Position numbers and translations under genes: made by a program. A DNA stretch of 12,788 nt from an uncultured Oscillospiraceae bacterium (GTDB lineage Bacteria > Bacillota > Clostridia > Oscillospirales > Acutalibacteraceae). Each line of letters begins with the position of its first letter. Position 1 is the first letter of the stretch. The notes under the pieces are model-generated. The model did no database searches. It worked only from the letters and a program-made list of their open reading frames with translations, and was not told where the DNA came from. This document shows, piece by piece, positions 1 through 6,301 of the stretch. Where the stretch lies: NCBI GenBank assembly GCA_900552225.1, contig URYX01000031.1:1-12788 (forward strand). Reading direction: 5' to 3'.

Positions 1-82
1 CAAGGGATTCGAACCCTCGAAACGCTTTTGACGTTTACACGATTTCCAATCGTGCGCGCTCGACCAACTACGCGACTTCTCC
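1..82 (-). tRNA. tRNA-Ser (anticodon GGA), 3' end cut off by the window edge
   Basis: Read on the minus strand, this is a tRNA that decodes UCC/UCU serine codons. The 5' acceptor strand GGAGAAG is at 82-76, followed by a D arm with a GCG/CGC stem. The anticodon stem CACGA/TCGTG (54-50 and 42-38) closes a seven-base loop TTGGAAA with anticodon GGA at 47-45. A long variable arm with stem AAACG/CGTTT is typical of class II tRNAs such as Ser. The T arm has loop TTCGAAT at 13-7. The 3' acceptor strand and any CCA lie outside the window. The one visible base after the T stem reads G, which would not pair with the last acceptor base G; the missing end would show whether this is a mismatch or a shifted pairing. 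Confidence 0.93.
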
Positions 83-127
83 CTGTTTTCGGAGGCCCCG
101 CGGCGGTCATTCCGGCGGGACTTATCT

Positions 128-156
128 ATTATAGCGGGAAGTTCGGCAAAAATCAA
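128..156 (-). promoter_or_regulatory. Promoter of the tRNA-Ser gene
   Basis: On the minus strand, TTGATT (156-151) is followed after exactly 17 bases by a perfect TATAAT (133-128). Transcription would start near 121, about 40 bases before the mature tRNA 5' end, so RNase P would remove a short leader. Confidence 0.8.
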
Positions 157-209
157 GGGGAAAATCCAAAAAATCCGCAAAATTCAGAAAAAACCGTGAA
201 ATCGGGAAA
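148..209. other. Phased A-tracts upstream of the tRNA promoter
   Basis: Runs of three to six A on the plus strand lie at 148-152, 161-164, 168-173, 179-182, 188-193, 199-201 and 207-209. Most are spaced by 8-10 bases, close to one helical turn, which is the known pattern of intrinsically bent DNA. They begin at the -35 box of the tRNA promoter and extend upstream of it, where they could act as an UP element. Curvature and function are inferred. No gene is visible in the 83-368 gap. Confidence 0.45.
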
Positions 210-301
210 TCCCCGGACTGCTTCGGGAAATTTCGGAGCAGCGGCCATGCCGAAGGCCGGAGGGATTCGGACACGGCCTCCTTTGAACAGCACGGGGACT
301 T

Positions 302-332
302 TTGACAGCCTGCAATTTGCTGGTTGTATAAT
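302..332 (+). promoter_or_regulatory. Possible plus-strand promoter pointing antisense into the glycosyltransferase gene
   Basis: A perfect TTGACA (302-307) and a perfect TATAAT (327-332) lie on the plus strand, but 19 bases apart, longer than the optimum of 17. No plus-strand gene follows before 1796. A transcript from here would be antisense to the end of the minus-strand glycosyltransferase gene. It could be fortuitous in an A+T-rich spot. Confidence 0.4.
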
Positions 333-341
333 CTATTCATC

Positions 342-363
342 GATATATAAATGATATATAAAT
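342..363. repeat. Tandem direct repeat, two copies of an 11-mer
   Basis: GATATATAAAT occurs twice head to tail (342-352 and 353-363), immediately beyond the stop codon of the glycosyltransferase gene. It makes a short, very A+T-rich segment in a G+C-rich neighbourhood. No function is apparent, and no good intrinsic terminator for the glycosyltransferase was found in 160-368. Confidence 0.6.
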
Positions 364-368
364 ATAAG

Positions 369-1523
369 TCAATTCCCGTGGAGAATTTCCTCATAGCGGG
401 CATAGGCTCGTTCGACGGCATCCTCCCAGGAGAGGTACAGCGTTTGCCCGGCGCGGGCCCCGACCGTTTGCAGCACGGAGGGCGTTGCGCAGGCCTTCCA
501 CAGCACCTCGGCGCAATCTGCGGCATTTTCCTCCGTCAGAAATGCGTTTTCGCCGTCCACGGCCCCCTCGGCGGCACAGCTTCCCCGTGCCAGCAGGGAG
601 GGACAGCCGCAGGCGGCCGCCTCCTTAACGACAATGCCGCAGGTGTCATAGGTGGAGGGAAACAGAAACAGATCGGCCAGTGTGTAATAGACGCGCAGCA
701 GCTCGCGGTCGTTGACGGTGCCGGCAAAGATAGCCTCGTCGGCCAGCCCCTTTTCCTGCGTATAGCGGATGATTTCGTCAAGGTCCAGTCCTCCGCCGAC
801 CATCAGCAGACGAAACGGCAGGCCGCGCCGCTTCAGAATACGCAGGGCATCCAAAAACAGGCGGATATTTTTATACCACATCATCCGGCCGACAAACAGG
901 AACACCAGGCAGTCGTCCGGAATGCCGTATTGCCGGCGCAGGGCGGCCGCAGCCCCGGCATCGGCGGCCCCGAAGGCAAAATCCGTGCCGTTTTCCATGA
1001 CGCGGCATTCTCCCCGGTAGCCGATGGTGCGCAGAGAGCTCTCACAGGCCTTGGTGACCGTCCACACCTCGTCTGCCTGATTGATATTGTGCAGGATAAA
1101 CTGGGTGGCGGCCTCCCGCAGCGCACGCGAGGAGAGCCGGGCTTCAAAGTCGATTTCAAAGCGGGAATGGTAGGTCAGTACGACGGGAATCTGCCCCCGC
1201 AGATTGATGTTGTGTGCCAGAACGGAGGAGGCAAACGGAGCGTGCACATGAATCAGATCGAAGTGCTTGCGGCGCAGCTCCAGAAGCGTGACAGGCGAAA
1301 ACGGATTGCCCGCTCGGTAGTTGACGCGTCCGCCGAGGCCGATGGAGGAATAGCGAAAGACGGGAAACGGATAATGGTCCTCCACACCGCGGTAGGCGGG
1401 GGTGACCACGGTGACGTCACAGTGCTTTTCATGCAGCACGGAGGCGTAGTTTTTGACGGTCTGGGCGACGCCGTCGATCATCGGCGGGAAGGAATCGTTG
1501 AATTCTCCGATCCGGTAGCGCAT
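369..1523 (-). CDS. GT4-family (GT-B fold) glycosyltransferase
   Basis: This 384-residue protein has the two-domain plan of retaining GT4 glycosyltransferases, which move a sugar from a nucleotide-sugar to an acceptor at or near the membrane. The N-terminal domain opens with the usual glycine-rich segment (IDGVAQTVKNYA, residues 16-27) and has LIHVHAPF (90-97) and TYHSRFE (118-124). The C-terminal domain starts at FLFVGRMMWYKN (208-219) and has MVGGG (241-245). The donor-site motif FPSTYDTCGIVVKEAAACG (288-306) has Asp where the first Glu of the family's E-x7-E often stands. An in-frame ATG lies 15 bases upstream, but an AAGG directly abuts it. The chosen ATG has a weak GGA eight bases before it, and its MRYRIGEFNDSF matches the family's N-terminus. 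Relatives act on diacylglycerol, polyprenol lipids or capsule precursors; the acceptor here cannot be told. It is monocistronic and divergent from hprK. Confidence 0.88.
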   Translation of the reverse strand: MRYRIGEFNDSFPPMIDGVAQTVKNYASVLHEKHCDVTVVTPAYRGVEDHYPFPVFRYSSIGLGGRVNYRAGNPFSPVTLLELRRKHFDLIHVHAPFASSVLAHNINLRGQIPVVLTYHSRFEIDFEARLSSRALREAATQFILHNINQADEVWTVTKACESSLRTIGYRGECRVMENGTDFAFGAADAGAAAALRRQYGIPDDCLVFLFVGRMMWYKNIRLFLDALRILKRRGLPFRLLMVGGGLDLDEIIRYTQEKGLADEAIFAGTVNDRELLRVYYTLADLFLFPSTYDTCGIVVKEAAACGCPSLLARGSCAAEGAVDGENAFLTEENAADCAEVLWKACATPSVLQTVGARAGQTLYLSWEDAVERAYARYEEILHGN

Positions 1524-1634
1524 ACTGAAAATCCACATCCTTTTTCACGGTGAGAGAGCCTCTCACGGGCAGGAAAGGCCATATTCCGGTGTGAAACCGG
1601 GTACGTTCGGAAGGACAGAGCGTGTCTGTCTGCC
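1524..1634 (-). promoter_or_regulatory. Structured 5' leader of the glycosyltransferase mRNA
   Basis: The inferred leader is about 110 bases and carries three inverted repeats. In transcript order these are a GACAG/CTGTC pair near 1615-1631, a hairpin with stem CCGGT/ACCGG and loop TTCAC (1600-1586), and a perfect 7-bp hairpin GTGAGAG-GCT-CTCTCAC (1566-1550). TTTCAC in the second hairpin (1596-1591) is complementary to GTGAAA (1548-1543) just before the start region, so a pseudoknot is possible. It matches no riboswitch class that I recognise. Folding is inferred by eye. Confidence 0.4.
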
Positions 1635-1639
1635 CCTCT

Positions 1640-1668
1640 ATTATACGGGAGACCGTCGGAATATGCAA
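1640..1668 (-). promoter_or_regulatory. Promoter of the glycosyltransferase gene
   Basis: On the minus strand, TTGCAT (1668-1663) and a perfect TATAAT (1645-1640) are 17 bases apart. The start would be near 1633. The -35 box lies inside the first copy of the repeated module at 1664-1687. Confidence 0.7.
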
Positions 1669-1723
1669 GCCTGTTTTGCCGTAAAATTTATTTTGTGAAA
1701 CCCGTTTGCAAGCGCCGTAAAAT
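1664..1723 (+). repeat. Duplicated module in the divergent glycosyltransferase/hprK promoter region
   Basis: TGCAAGC followed by GCCGTAAAAT occurs twice in the same orientation. In the first copy (1664-1687) the two parts are separated by CTGTTTT; in the second (1707-1723) they are joined directly. Seventeen bases match exactly in total. The first copy overlaps the -35 box of the glycosyltransferase promoter and the second overlaps the -35 box of hprK. It may be a pair of regulator sites or a small sequence duplication with a 7-base difference. Confidence 0.65.
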
Positions 1724-1733
1724 ATGCTATACT
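1706..1733 (+). promoter_or_regulatory. Promoter of the hprK operon
   Basis: TTGCAA (1706-1711) and TATACT (1728-1733) are 16 bases apart on the plus strand, placing the start near 1740. The -35 box is 37 bases from the -35 box of the divergent glycosyltransferase promoter. Confidence 0.7.
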
Positions 1734-1748
1734 GTTACGGGAAAAGGG

Positions 1749-1767
1749 CGCGGAGGACGGCTCCGCG
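1749..1767 (+). other. Hairpin in the hprK leader
   Basis: CGCGGAG (1749-1755) pairs exactly with CTCCGCG (1761-1767) across a five-base loop. It lies a few bases after the inferred transcript start and is not followed by a T-run, so it is not a terminator. It may only stabilise the mRNA 5' end. Confidence 0.45.
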
Positions 1768-1795
1768 TAAGACGGCAGACAAAGGAGGAGACACT

Positions 1796-2761
1796 ATGGC
1801 GACCGCCTATACCGTTACACTGCAGCAGATTATCGACGAGCTGGGCTTTACGGCGGAATATCTGCCGCACGATGCGTCGGAAATCCGCATTCATTGCTGC
1901 GACGTGAACCGTCCCGGCCTGGCACTCGGCGGCTATATGGATTATTTTGACAACGAGCGTATCCAGGTGCTCGGCAAGAGCGAGCGGGGGTATTTGGAAT
2001 ATCTGGAGCCGGAGGTGCGCGCCGAGCGCATTGACCGCTTCGTGGCACAGCAGCCGCCCGCCATCGTTGTGGCGCGTGAGCTGGATATTTTTCCGGAAAT
2101 GGAGGAATGCTGCCGCAAATTCGGGGTGGCCCTGCTGCGCACGGCGGAGAGCACGTCCTCCTGTATGGCGGCGCTGATCGCCTATCTGAATGTGCAGCTG
2201 GCTCCGCGGATTACCCGCCACGGCGTGCTGGTGGAGGTATACGGAGAGGGTATCCTGCTGATGGGCGACAGCGGCATCGGAAAGAGCGAGACGGCCATTG
2301 AGCTGGTCAAGCGCGGCCACCGCCTGATTGCGGACGATGCGGTGGAGATTCGCCGCGTTTCCTCCAAAACGCTGGTCGGGTCCTCGCCGGCCAACATCCG
2401 GCATTTCATTGAGCTGCGCGGAGTCGGCATCGTCAATGCGCGTCGGATCTTCGGTATGGGCGCGGTCAAGATGACCGAGAAAATCGACATGGTGGTGCAG
2501 CTGGAGCCCTGGAATTCCGAGAAGGTATACGACCGGATGGGGATGGACAACGAGTACATGGAGATTCTCGGAATCTCGGTGCCCAAGCTGACCATTCCGA
2601 TCAAGCCGGGGCGGAATCTGGCCATCATCATTGAAGTGGCGGCGATGAACAACCGTCAGAAGAAGATGGGCTATAACGCGGCGGAGGAGCTGCTGCATAA
2701 TCTCGGAATGGAAAGCGAACACTCCCACAAGGCGCCGGCGCCCGACTGGGATCAATTTTAG
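1796..2761 (+). CDS. hprK: HPr kinase/phosphorylase
   Basis: HprK phosphorylates HPr, the phosphocarrier of the sugar phosphotransferase system, on its regulatory serine and also removes that phosphate. P-Ser-HPr is the corepressor of catabolite repression in Firmicutes. The protein has 321 residues, close to the usual length of about 310. The N-terminal domain covers roughly residues 1-130. The kinase domain has His142, the Walker A loop GDSGIGKS (157-164), an Asp pair at 180-181, the family signature around ELRGVGIVNARRIFGMGAVK (206-225) and the C-terminal PGRN (271-274). An in-frame ATG at 1724 lies upstream of the promoter -10 box and has no ribosome site. The ATG at 1796 follows AAAGGAGGAG and gives the expected N-terminus. 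It is first in an operon with glcK, murB and whiA. Confidence 0.97.
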   Translation: MATAYTVTLQQIIDELGFTAEYLPHDASEIRIHCCDVNRPGLALGGYMDYFDNERIQVLGKSERGYLEYLEPEVRAERIDRFVAQQPPAIVVARELDIFPEMEECCRKFGVALLRTAESTSSCMAALIAYLNVQLAPRITRHGVLVEVYGEGILLMGDSGIGKSETAIELVKRGHRLIADDAVEIRRVSSKTLVGSSPANIRHFIELRGVGIVNARRIFGMGAVKMTEKIDMVVQLEPWNSEKVYDRMGMDNEYMEILGISVPKLTIPIKPGRNLAIIIEVAAMNNRQKKMGYNAAEELLHNLGMESEHSHKAPAPDWDQF

Positions 2762-2775
2762 GAGGGACAGAGTAT

Positions 2776-3729
2776 ATGTATCGGATCGGTATTGATATCG
2801 GCGGCACGTTTGTAAAGGCGGGCGTTGTGGCGGAGGATTACAGCATTCTGGGGAGAGCCTCCCGCCCCACGGGGATCGGACGGCCCCTGGAGACCGTGAT
2901 TGACGACATTGCGGGCACGGCCCGGGATGCCGTTGCGGCGGCGGGACTGACGATGGAGAACATCGCCGTTGTCGGAGCCGGATGCCCGGGCACCTGCAAT
3001 CCGGATACGGGCGAGGTGGAGTATTCCAACAACCTGCGCTTTGAAAATGTTCCGCTGGTGACCGAGCTGAGCCGACGCCTCGGCAAGCCGGTGTACATCC
3101 AGAACGATGCCAATGCGGCGGTGCTCGGAGAGGCGCTGGCCGGCGCGGCGCGCGGTGTGAAAAACTGCGTGGTGGTGACGCTCGGAACGGGTGTCGGAGC
3201 CGGAGTGCTGATCGACGGCAAAATATTCAGCGGTGCGAACTTCGCGGGAGCGGAGCTCGGACACACGGTCATCAAGATGGACGGCGAGGAGTGCACCTGC
3301 GGCCGTTACGGCTGCTGGGAGGTCTACGCCTCGGTGACGGCGCTCATCCGCCAGACCAAGCGGGCCATGGCGGAATTCCCCGAAACCAGAATGTGGGAGG
3401 TATCCCCTATGATTGACGACGTCAACGGACGCACGGCGTTTGATGCCATGCGTCTCGGAGATTCGGTGGCTTCGCGTGTGGTAAAGCAGTATATCCGCTA
3501 TATTGCCTGCGGGCTTGTGGATATCATCAACACCTTCCAGCCGGAGATGCTGTGCATCGGCGGAGCCATTTCCAAGGAGGGGGAGACCCTGCTTGCGCCG
3601 CTGCGGGAGTATGTGGAGAAGGAGCGCTACAGCAAGCACTCCAAGCGTCAGACCGAGCTGCGGCGTGCGCTGCTCGGCAACGATGCGGGTATCATCGGAG
3701 CGGCCTTCCTGGACACCATGGAGCATTAA
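2776..3729 (+). CDS. glcK: ROK-family glucokinase
   Basis: This enzyme phosphorylates glucose with ATP to give glucose-6-phosphate in the cytoplasm. It has 317 residues, typical for ROK sugar kinases. The N-terminal phosphate loop is DIGGT (7-11), the catalytic Asp is in IQNDANAAVLGE (Asp111), and the second nucleotide loop is GTGVGAG (137-143). The ROK zinc site is complete: His163 with Cys173, Cys175 and Cys180 in CTCGRYGCWE. There is no N-terminal helix-turn-helix, so it is an enzyme and not a ROK repressor. Its ribosome site AGGAGGG overlaps the hprK stop codon, and the gap is only 14 bases, so the two are cotranscribed. Specificity for glucose rather than another hexose or N-acetylhexosamine is inferred from the family and from the hprK context. 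Confidence 0.92.
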   Translation: MYRIGIDIGGTFVKAGVVAEDYSILGRASRPTGIGRPLETVIDDIAGTARDAVAAAGLTMENIAVVGAGCPGTCNPDTGEVEYSNNLRFENVPLVTELSRRLGKPVYIQNDANAAVLGEALAGAARGVKNCVVVTLGTGVGAGVLIDGKIFSGANFAGAELGHTVIKMDGEECTCGRYGCWEVYASVTALIRQTKRAMAEFPETRMWEVSPMIDDVNGRTAFDAMRLGDSVASRVVKQYIRYIACGLVDIINTFQPEMLCIGGAISKEGETLLAPLREYVEKERYSKHSKRQTELRRALLGNDAGIIGAAFLDTMEH

Positions 3730-3765
3730 CGGGAATCCCGATTTTTCGGAAAGGAGCGGAATGCG

Positions 3766-4686
3766 GTGGCACGGGAAACGCTGAAACGGGCGCTGGAGCG
3801 TATCGGCGGAACGGCGGAGGAGCATCGGCCGCTCAGCACGGCGACCACCTTTCGCATCGGTGGCGCGGCGGAGCTGTTTGTCGAAGTACCGCCGCAGGCG
3901 GCCGCGGAGGCCGTGCGTCTGCTGACGGAGGAGGGGCTGCCGGTTCTGTGGATCGGGCGCGGCTCCAACCTGCTCGTCGGCGACGGCGGAGTGACGGGAG
4001 CCATGGTACGGCTGACCGGCGTGCCGGAGGAGCTCCGGCGGGACGGGGAGACCGTCACGGCCGGGGCCGGCTGCTCGCTGTCGGCGCTCTGCCGCGCGGC
4101 GCGGGAGGCCGGGCTCGCGGGGCTTGAGTTTGCCTTCGGTATTCCGGGGACGGTCGGCGGAGGCGTCTACATGAACGCGGGGGCCTACGGCGGCGAGCTG
4201 CGGCAGGTGCTGGAATCTGTCGAGGTGCTGCGGCCGGACGGCTCGGTCTGCCGTCGGACGGCGGAATCGCTGCAGCTCGGCTATCGGCACAGTGCGCTGA
4301 TGGAGGAGGGAGGCGTGGTGCTTTCGGCTGCCTTCCGCCTGACGCCGGATGCTCCGGCAGCCATCGGGGCGCGCATGGAGGAGCTCATGGCGCGGCGGCG
4401 CGAAAAGCAGCCGCTCGAATACCCCAGCGCCGGCAGCTTCTTCAAGCGGCCGGAGGGGCATTTTGCGGGGGCGCTGATTGAGCAGTGCGGACTGAAGGGA
4501 TACCGGGTCGGGGACGCACAGGTCAGCGAAAAGCACGCGGGCTTTGTGGTAAACCGGGGCCGGGCCACCTGTGAGCAGGTGTGCCGCCTGGCGCAGGAGG
4601 TGCGCACACGGGTCTGCGGCGAGACGGGCGTGACGCTGTGCCCCGAGGTGCGGTTGATCGGGGCGCACTGGCCGTGGGAGAAGTGA
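3766..4686 (+). CDS. murB: UDP-N-acetylenolpyruvoylglucosamine reductase (MurB)
   Basis: MurB is a cytoplasmic FAD enzyme that uses NADPH to reduce UDP-GlcNAc-enolpyruvate to UDP-MurNAc, the second committed step of peptidoglycan synthesis. The protein has 306 residues, the length of the shorter (type II) form. FAD-binding segments are GRGSNLLVGDGG (64-75) and the stretch around GIPGTVGGGVYMNAGAYGGE (125-144). Likely active-site residues are Arg174 in GYRHS, Ser224 in SAGSFFKRP and Glu294 in CPEVRLIG. The start is GTG at 3766 after AAGGAG. An ATG at 3761 is in another frame and does not encode this protein. It lies 36 bases after glcK and 39 bases before whiA. Confidence 0.97.
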   Translation: MARETLKRALERIGGTAEEHRPLSTATTFRIGGAAELFVEVPPQAAAEAVRLLTEEGLPVLWIGRGSNLLVGDGGVTGAMVRLTGVPEELRRDGETVTAGAGCSLSALCRAAREAGLAGLEFAFGIPGTVGGGVYMNAGAYGGELRQVLESVEVLRPDGSVCRRTAESLQLGYRHSALMEEGGVVLSAAFRLTPDAPAAIGARMEELMARRREKQPLEYPSAGSFFKRPEGHFAGALIEQCGLKGYRVGDAQVSEKHAGFVVNRGRATCEQVCRLAQEVRTRVCGETGVTLCPEVRLIGAHWPWEK

Positions 4687-4725
4687 CCGGGACGGGCCGG
4701 CACAGTGAGCAAAGGAGGCGGACAG

Positions 4726-5622
4726 GTGTCCTTTTCGGGTGAGATTAAGCGTATGCTGGCGGCCGAGCTGCCGCCCCAGGCCTGCTGCCGTGCGGCTATG
4801 CTGTATGCGCTGCTGGAATGCGGCCGCGGCTTCTCCGAGCGCGAGCTTTCCTTCCAGACGGAATATCCGGAGGTGGCCGCGCTGTATGAGAGCCTGCTGG
4901 TGACCTTTGCCGGAGTGCGGCCGCGGCGCGAGGAGCGGGGCTTTATCATTCTGACGGTGCCGGAGGAGCAGCGCGAAACGGTGCTGCACCGCTTCGGGCA
5001 CCGCGCGGGCGAGGTGGCGCTGCGCCTGAACCGCGGCAATTTTGACTGTGAGCATTGCGCCGCCGCCTATGTGCGGGGCGTTTTTCTGGCCTGCGGTGCG
5101 GTCAGCGCCCCGCAGACGGATTACCATCTGGAGCTTTCCGTGCCGACTTATCCGCTCAGTCGGGATATCGAAACGCTGCTTTCCGAATGGGATCTGCCTC
5201 CCAAGCGGATTCGCCGCAAGGGAGATAACGTGCTGTATTACAAGGACAGCGAGAGCATTGAGGATATGCTGACGCTGATGGGAGCGGGCACGGCGGCGCT
5301 TGAGCTGATGAGCGTGAAAATGGTCAAGGACATCCGGAACAACACCAACCGGGTCATCAACTGCGAGAGCGCCAACATCGACAAGGTGGTGGCCGCGGCC
5401 GCAGGTCAGGTGGGCGATATCCGCCGTATCGAACGGCATGGCGGGCTCGGCCAGCTGCCGTCCGAGCTGCAGGAGCTGGCGCGGCTGCGGCTGGAAAACC
5501 CCGAGCTGTCCCTGCGGGAGCTCGGAGAGAGGCTGGAGCCGCCGCTGACGCGATCGGGCGTCAACCATCGGCTGCAGCGTATCCGCGAGTACGCGGCGGA
5601 CCTCCTGGAGAGAGAGGACTGA
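4726..5622 (+). CDS. whiA: WhiA-type DNA-binding protein
   Basis: WhiA is a Gram-positive DNA-binding protein: a sporulation regulator in Streptomyces, and linked to cell division and chromosome segregation in Bacillus. The 298-residue protein has the expected order. An N-terminal part leads to a catalytically inert homing-endonuclease-like (LAGLIDADG) domain, with AYVRGVFLACGAVS at 114-127 and YHLEL at 133-137. A C-terminal helix-turn-helix follows, with LSLRELGERLEPP (261-273) and SGVNHRLQRI (277-286), the most conserved part of the family. The GTG at 4726 sits seven bases after AAAGGAGG. An in-frame GTG at 4705 precedes that ribosome site and is unlikely to be used. The usual partners rapZ and yvcK, normally between murB and whiA, are absent. 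Confidence 0.96.
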   Translation: MSFSGEIKRMLAAELPPQACCRAAMLYALLECGRGFSERELSFQTEYPEVAALYESLLVTFAGVRPRREERGFIILTVPEEQRETVLHRFGHRAGEVALRLNRGNFDCEHCAAAYVRGVFLACGAVSAPQTDYHLELSVPTYPLSRDIETLLSEWDLPPKRIRRKGDNVLYYKDSESIEDMLTLMGAGTAALELMSVKMVKDIRNNTNRVINCESANIDKVVAAAAGQVGDIRRIERHGGLGQLPSELQELARLRLENPELSLRELGERLEPPLTRSGVNHRLQRIREYAADLLERED

Positions 5623-5643
5623 CCGGGCCGGTCGTAAAATTCA

Positions 5644-5698
5644 TAAGAAAAAGGCTCCGGAGAGAGGGCAACGCCCTCTCTCCGGAGCCTTTTTCTTA
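5644..5698. terminator. Bidirectional terminator between whiA and the ABC importer operon
   Basis: An uninterrupted inverted repeat runs 5644-5669 and 5673-5698 with a three-base loop. Its core GGCTCCGGAGAGAGGGC (5653-5669) pairs perfectly, flanked by A5 on one side and T5 on the other. It therefore works as an intrinsic terminator in both directions. The outer bases of the stem include the TAA stop codon (5698-5696) of the minus-strand ATPase gene. Confidence 0.93.
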
Positions 5699-6301
5699 CA
5701 CTGCGGGGGAAAGTCTGCGGCAGTCGGTGACGGGCCGGCCGGTCAGCTCCCAGACAGAGGCCCCCAGCCATGCCGCTTCTTCAGCCGTATGTGTGACAAG
5801 AAATACGGGGCGCGTGTGCCCGATGTCACGCAGCACGGGGCAGAGATTGGCTACCCGCTCGCGGTCGATGCCGGTAAACGGCTCGTCCAGCAGCAGGGCA
5901 TCGCCGGGGAGAGCCAGGGCACGGGCCAAAGCCAGACGGCGCTGCATGCCGCCACTCATTTCGTGCGGATACAGGCCCTCGGCCTCCAACAGCCCGACGC
6001 GCCGGAGCAGCGCCTGCACCGTCTGCGGATCGTCGCACACGAGCCGCAGATTGCCGAGCGCCGTCTCCCACGGGAGCAGGCGGTTTTCCTGAAACAGAAG
6101 CACCGGGGCCTGCGGCTGCCCGGCAATCGTACCGCCGTCCGGCTGCAGCAGGCCGGACAGCAGGCGGAGCAGGGTGGTTTTGCCGCCCCCGGACGGAGCG
6201 GAAAGCGCGAAGATGCCCTGCTCCGGAAAGGAGACACTCAGCCGCTGCAGCACGGCGGTTTTCCCATAGGAAAAGGAGACCTCCCGTAAGGTGGTTCCCA
6301 T
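5696..6301 (-). CDS. ABC importer ATPase (nitrate/sulfonate/taurine-type)
   Basis: This 201-residue protein is the nucleotide-binding subunit that powers the importer encoded just upstream. Walker A is APSGGGKTT (35-43), with Ala where most relatives have the first Gly. The Q-loop segment is FQENRLLPWETALGNL (70-85), a pattern typical of the SsuB/TauB group. The signature is MSGGMQRRLALARA (115-128), Walker B is ALLLDEP (135-141), and the switch His is His171. It is shorter than the usual 240-260 residues, ending soon after the switch region, so it lacks most of the C-terminal helices. The ATG starts right after the permease stop TAA, with GGAGG eight bases upstream, so translation is coupled. 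Confidence 0.92.
   Translation of the reverse strand: MGTTLREVSFSYGKTAVLQRLSVSFPEQGIFALSAPSGGGKTTLLRLLSGLLQPDGGTIAGQPQAPVLLFQENRLLPWETALGNLRLVCDDPQTVQALLRRVGLLEAEGLYPHEMSGGMQRRLALARALALPGDALLLDEPFTGIDRERVANLCPVLRDIGHTRPVFLVTHTAEEAAWLGASVWELTGRPVTDCRRLSPAV

Noticed and set aside
261..272. A T-arm-like string, AGGGATTCGGAC, resembling the start of the tRNA-Ser gene
   Set aside because: Only nine bases match in a row, and no anticodon arm or acceptor can be built around it. It could be a degraded tRNA scar but is close to chance.
242..279. A terminator for the glycosyltransferase from CGGCC/GGCCG or AGGCCG/CGGCCT pairs
   Set aside because: The stems are short, mutually exclusive and not followed by a T-run on the minus strand.
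351..1553. A 400-codon plus-strand frame opposite the glycosyltransferase
   Set aside because: The minus-strand frame carries all GT4 motifs. The plus frame is Gln/Gly/His-rich with no recognisable domain.
1695..1711. A catabolite-responsive element (cre) upstream of hprK, around GAAACCCGTTTGC
   Set aside because: It has a central CG and some symmetry but misses several fixed positions of the cre consensus.
3761..3784. An ATG start five bases before the chosen murB start
   Set aside because: It is in a different frame and reaches a stop within eight codons; the GTG at 3766 reads through the whole MurB protein.
2758..5568. A 936-codon open reading frame on the minus strand opposite glcK, murB and whiA
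   Set aside because: It crosses three clear genes and their gaps, is rich in Arg, His, Leu and Gln without any domain, and has no ribosome site. It is a by-product of G+C-rich codon use on the other strand.
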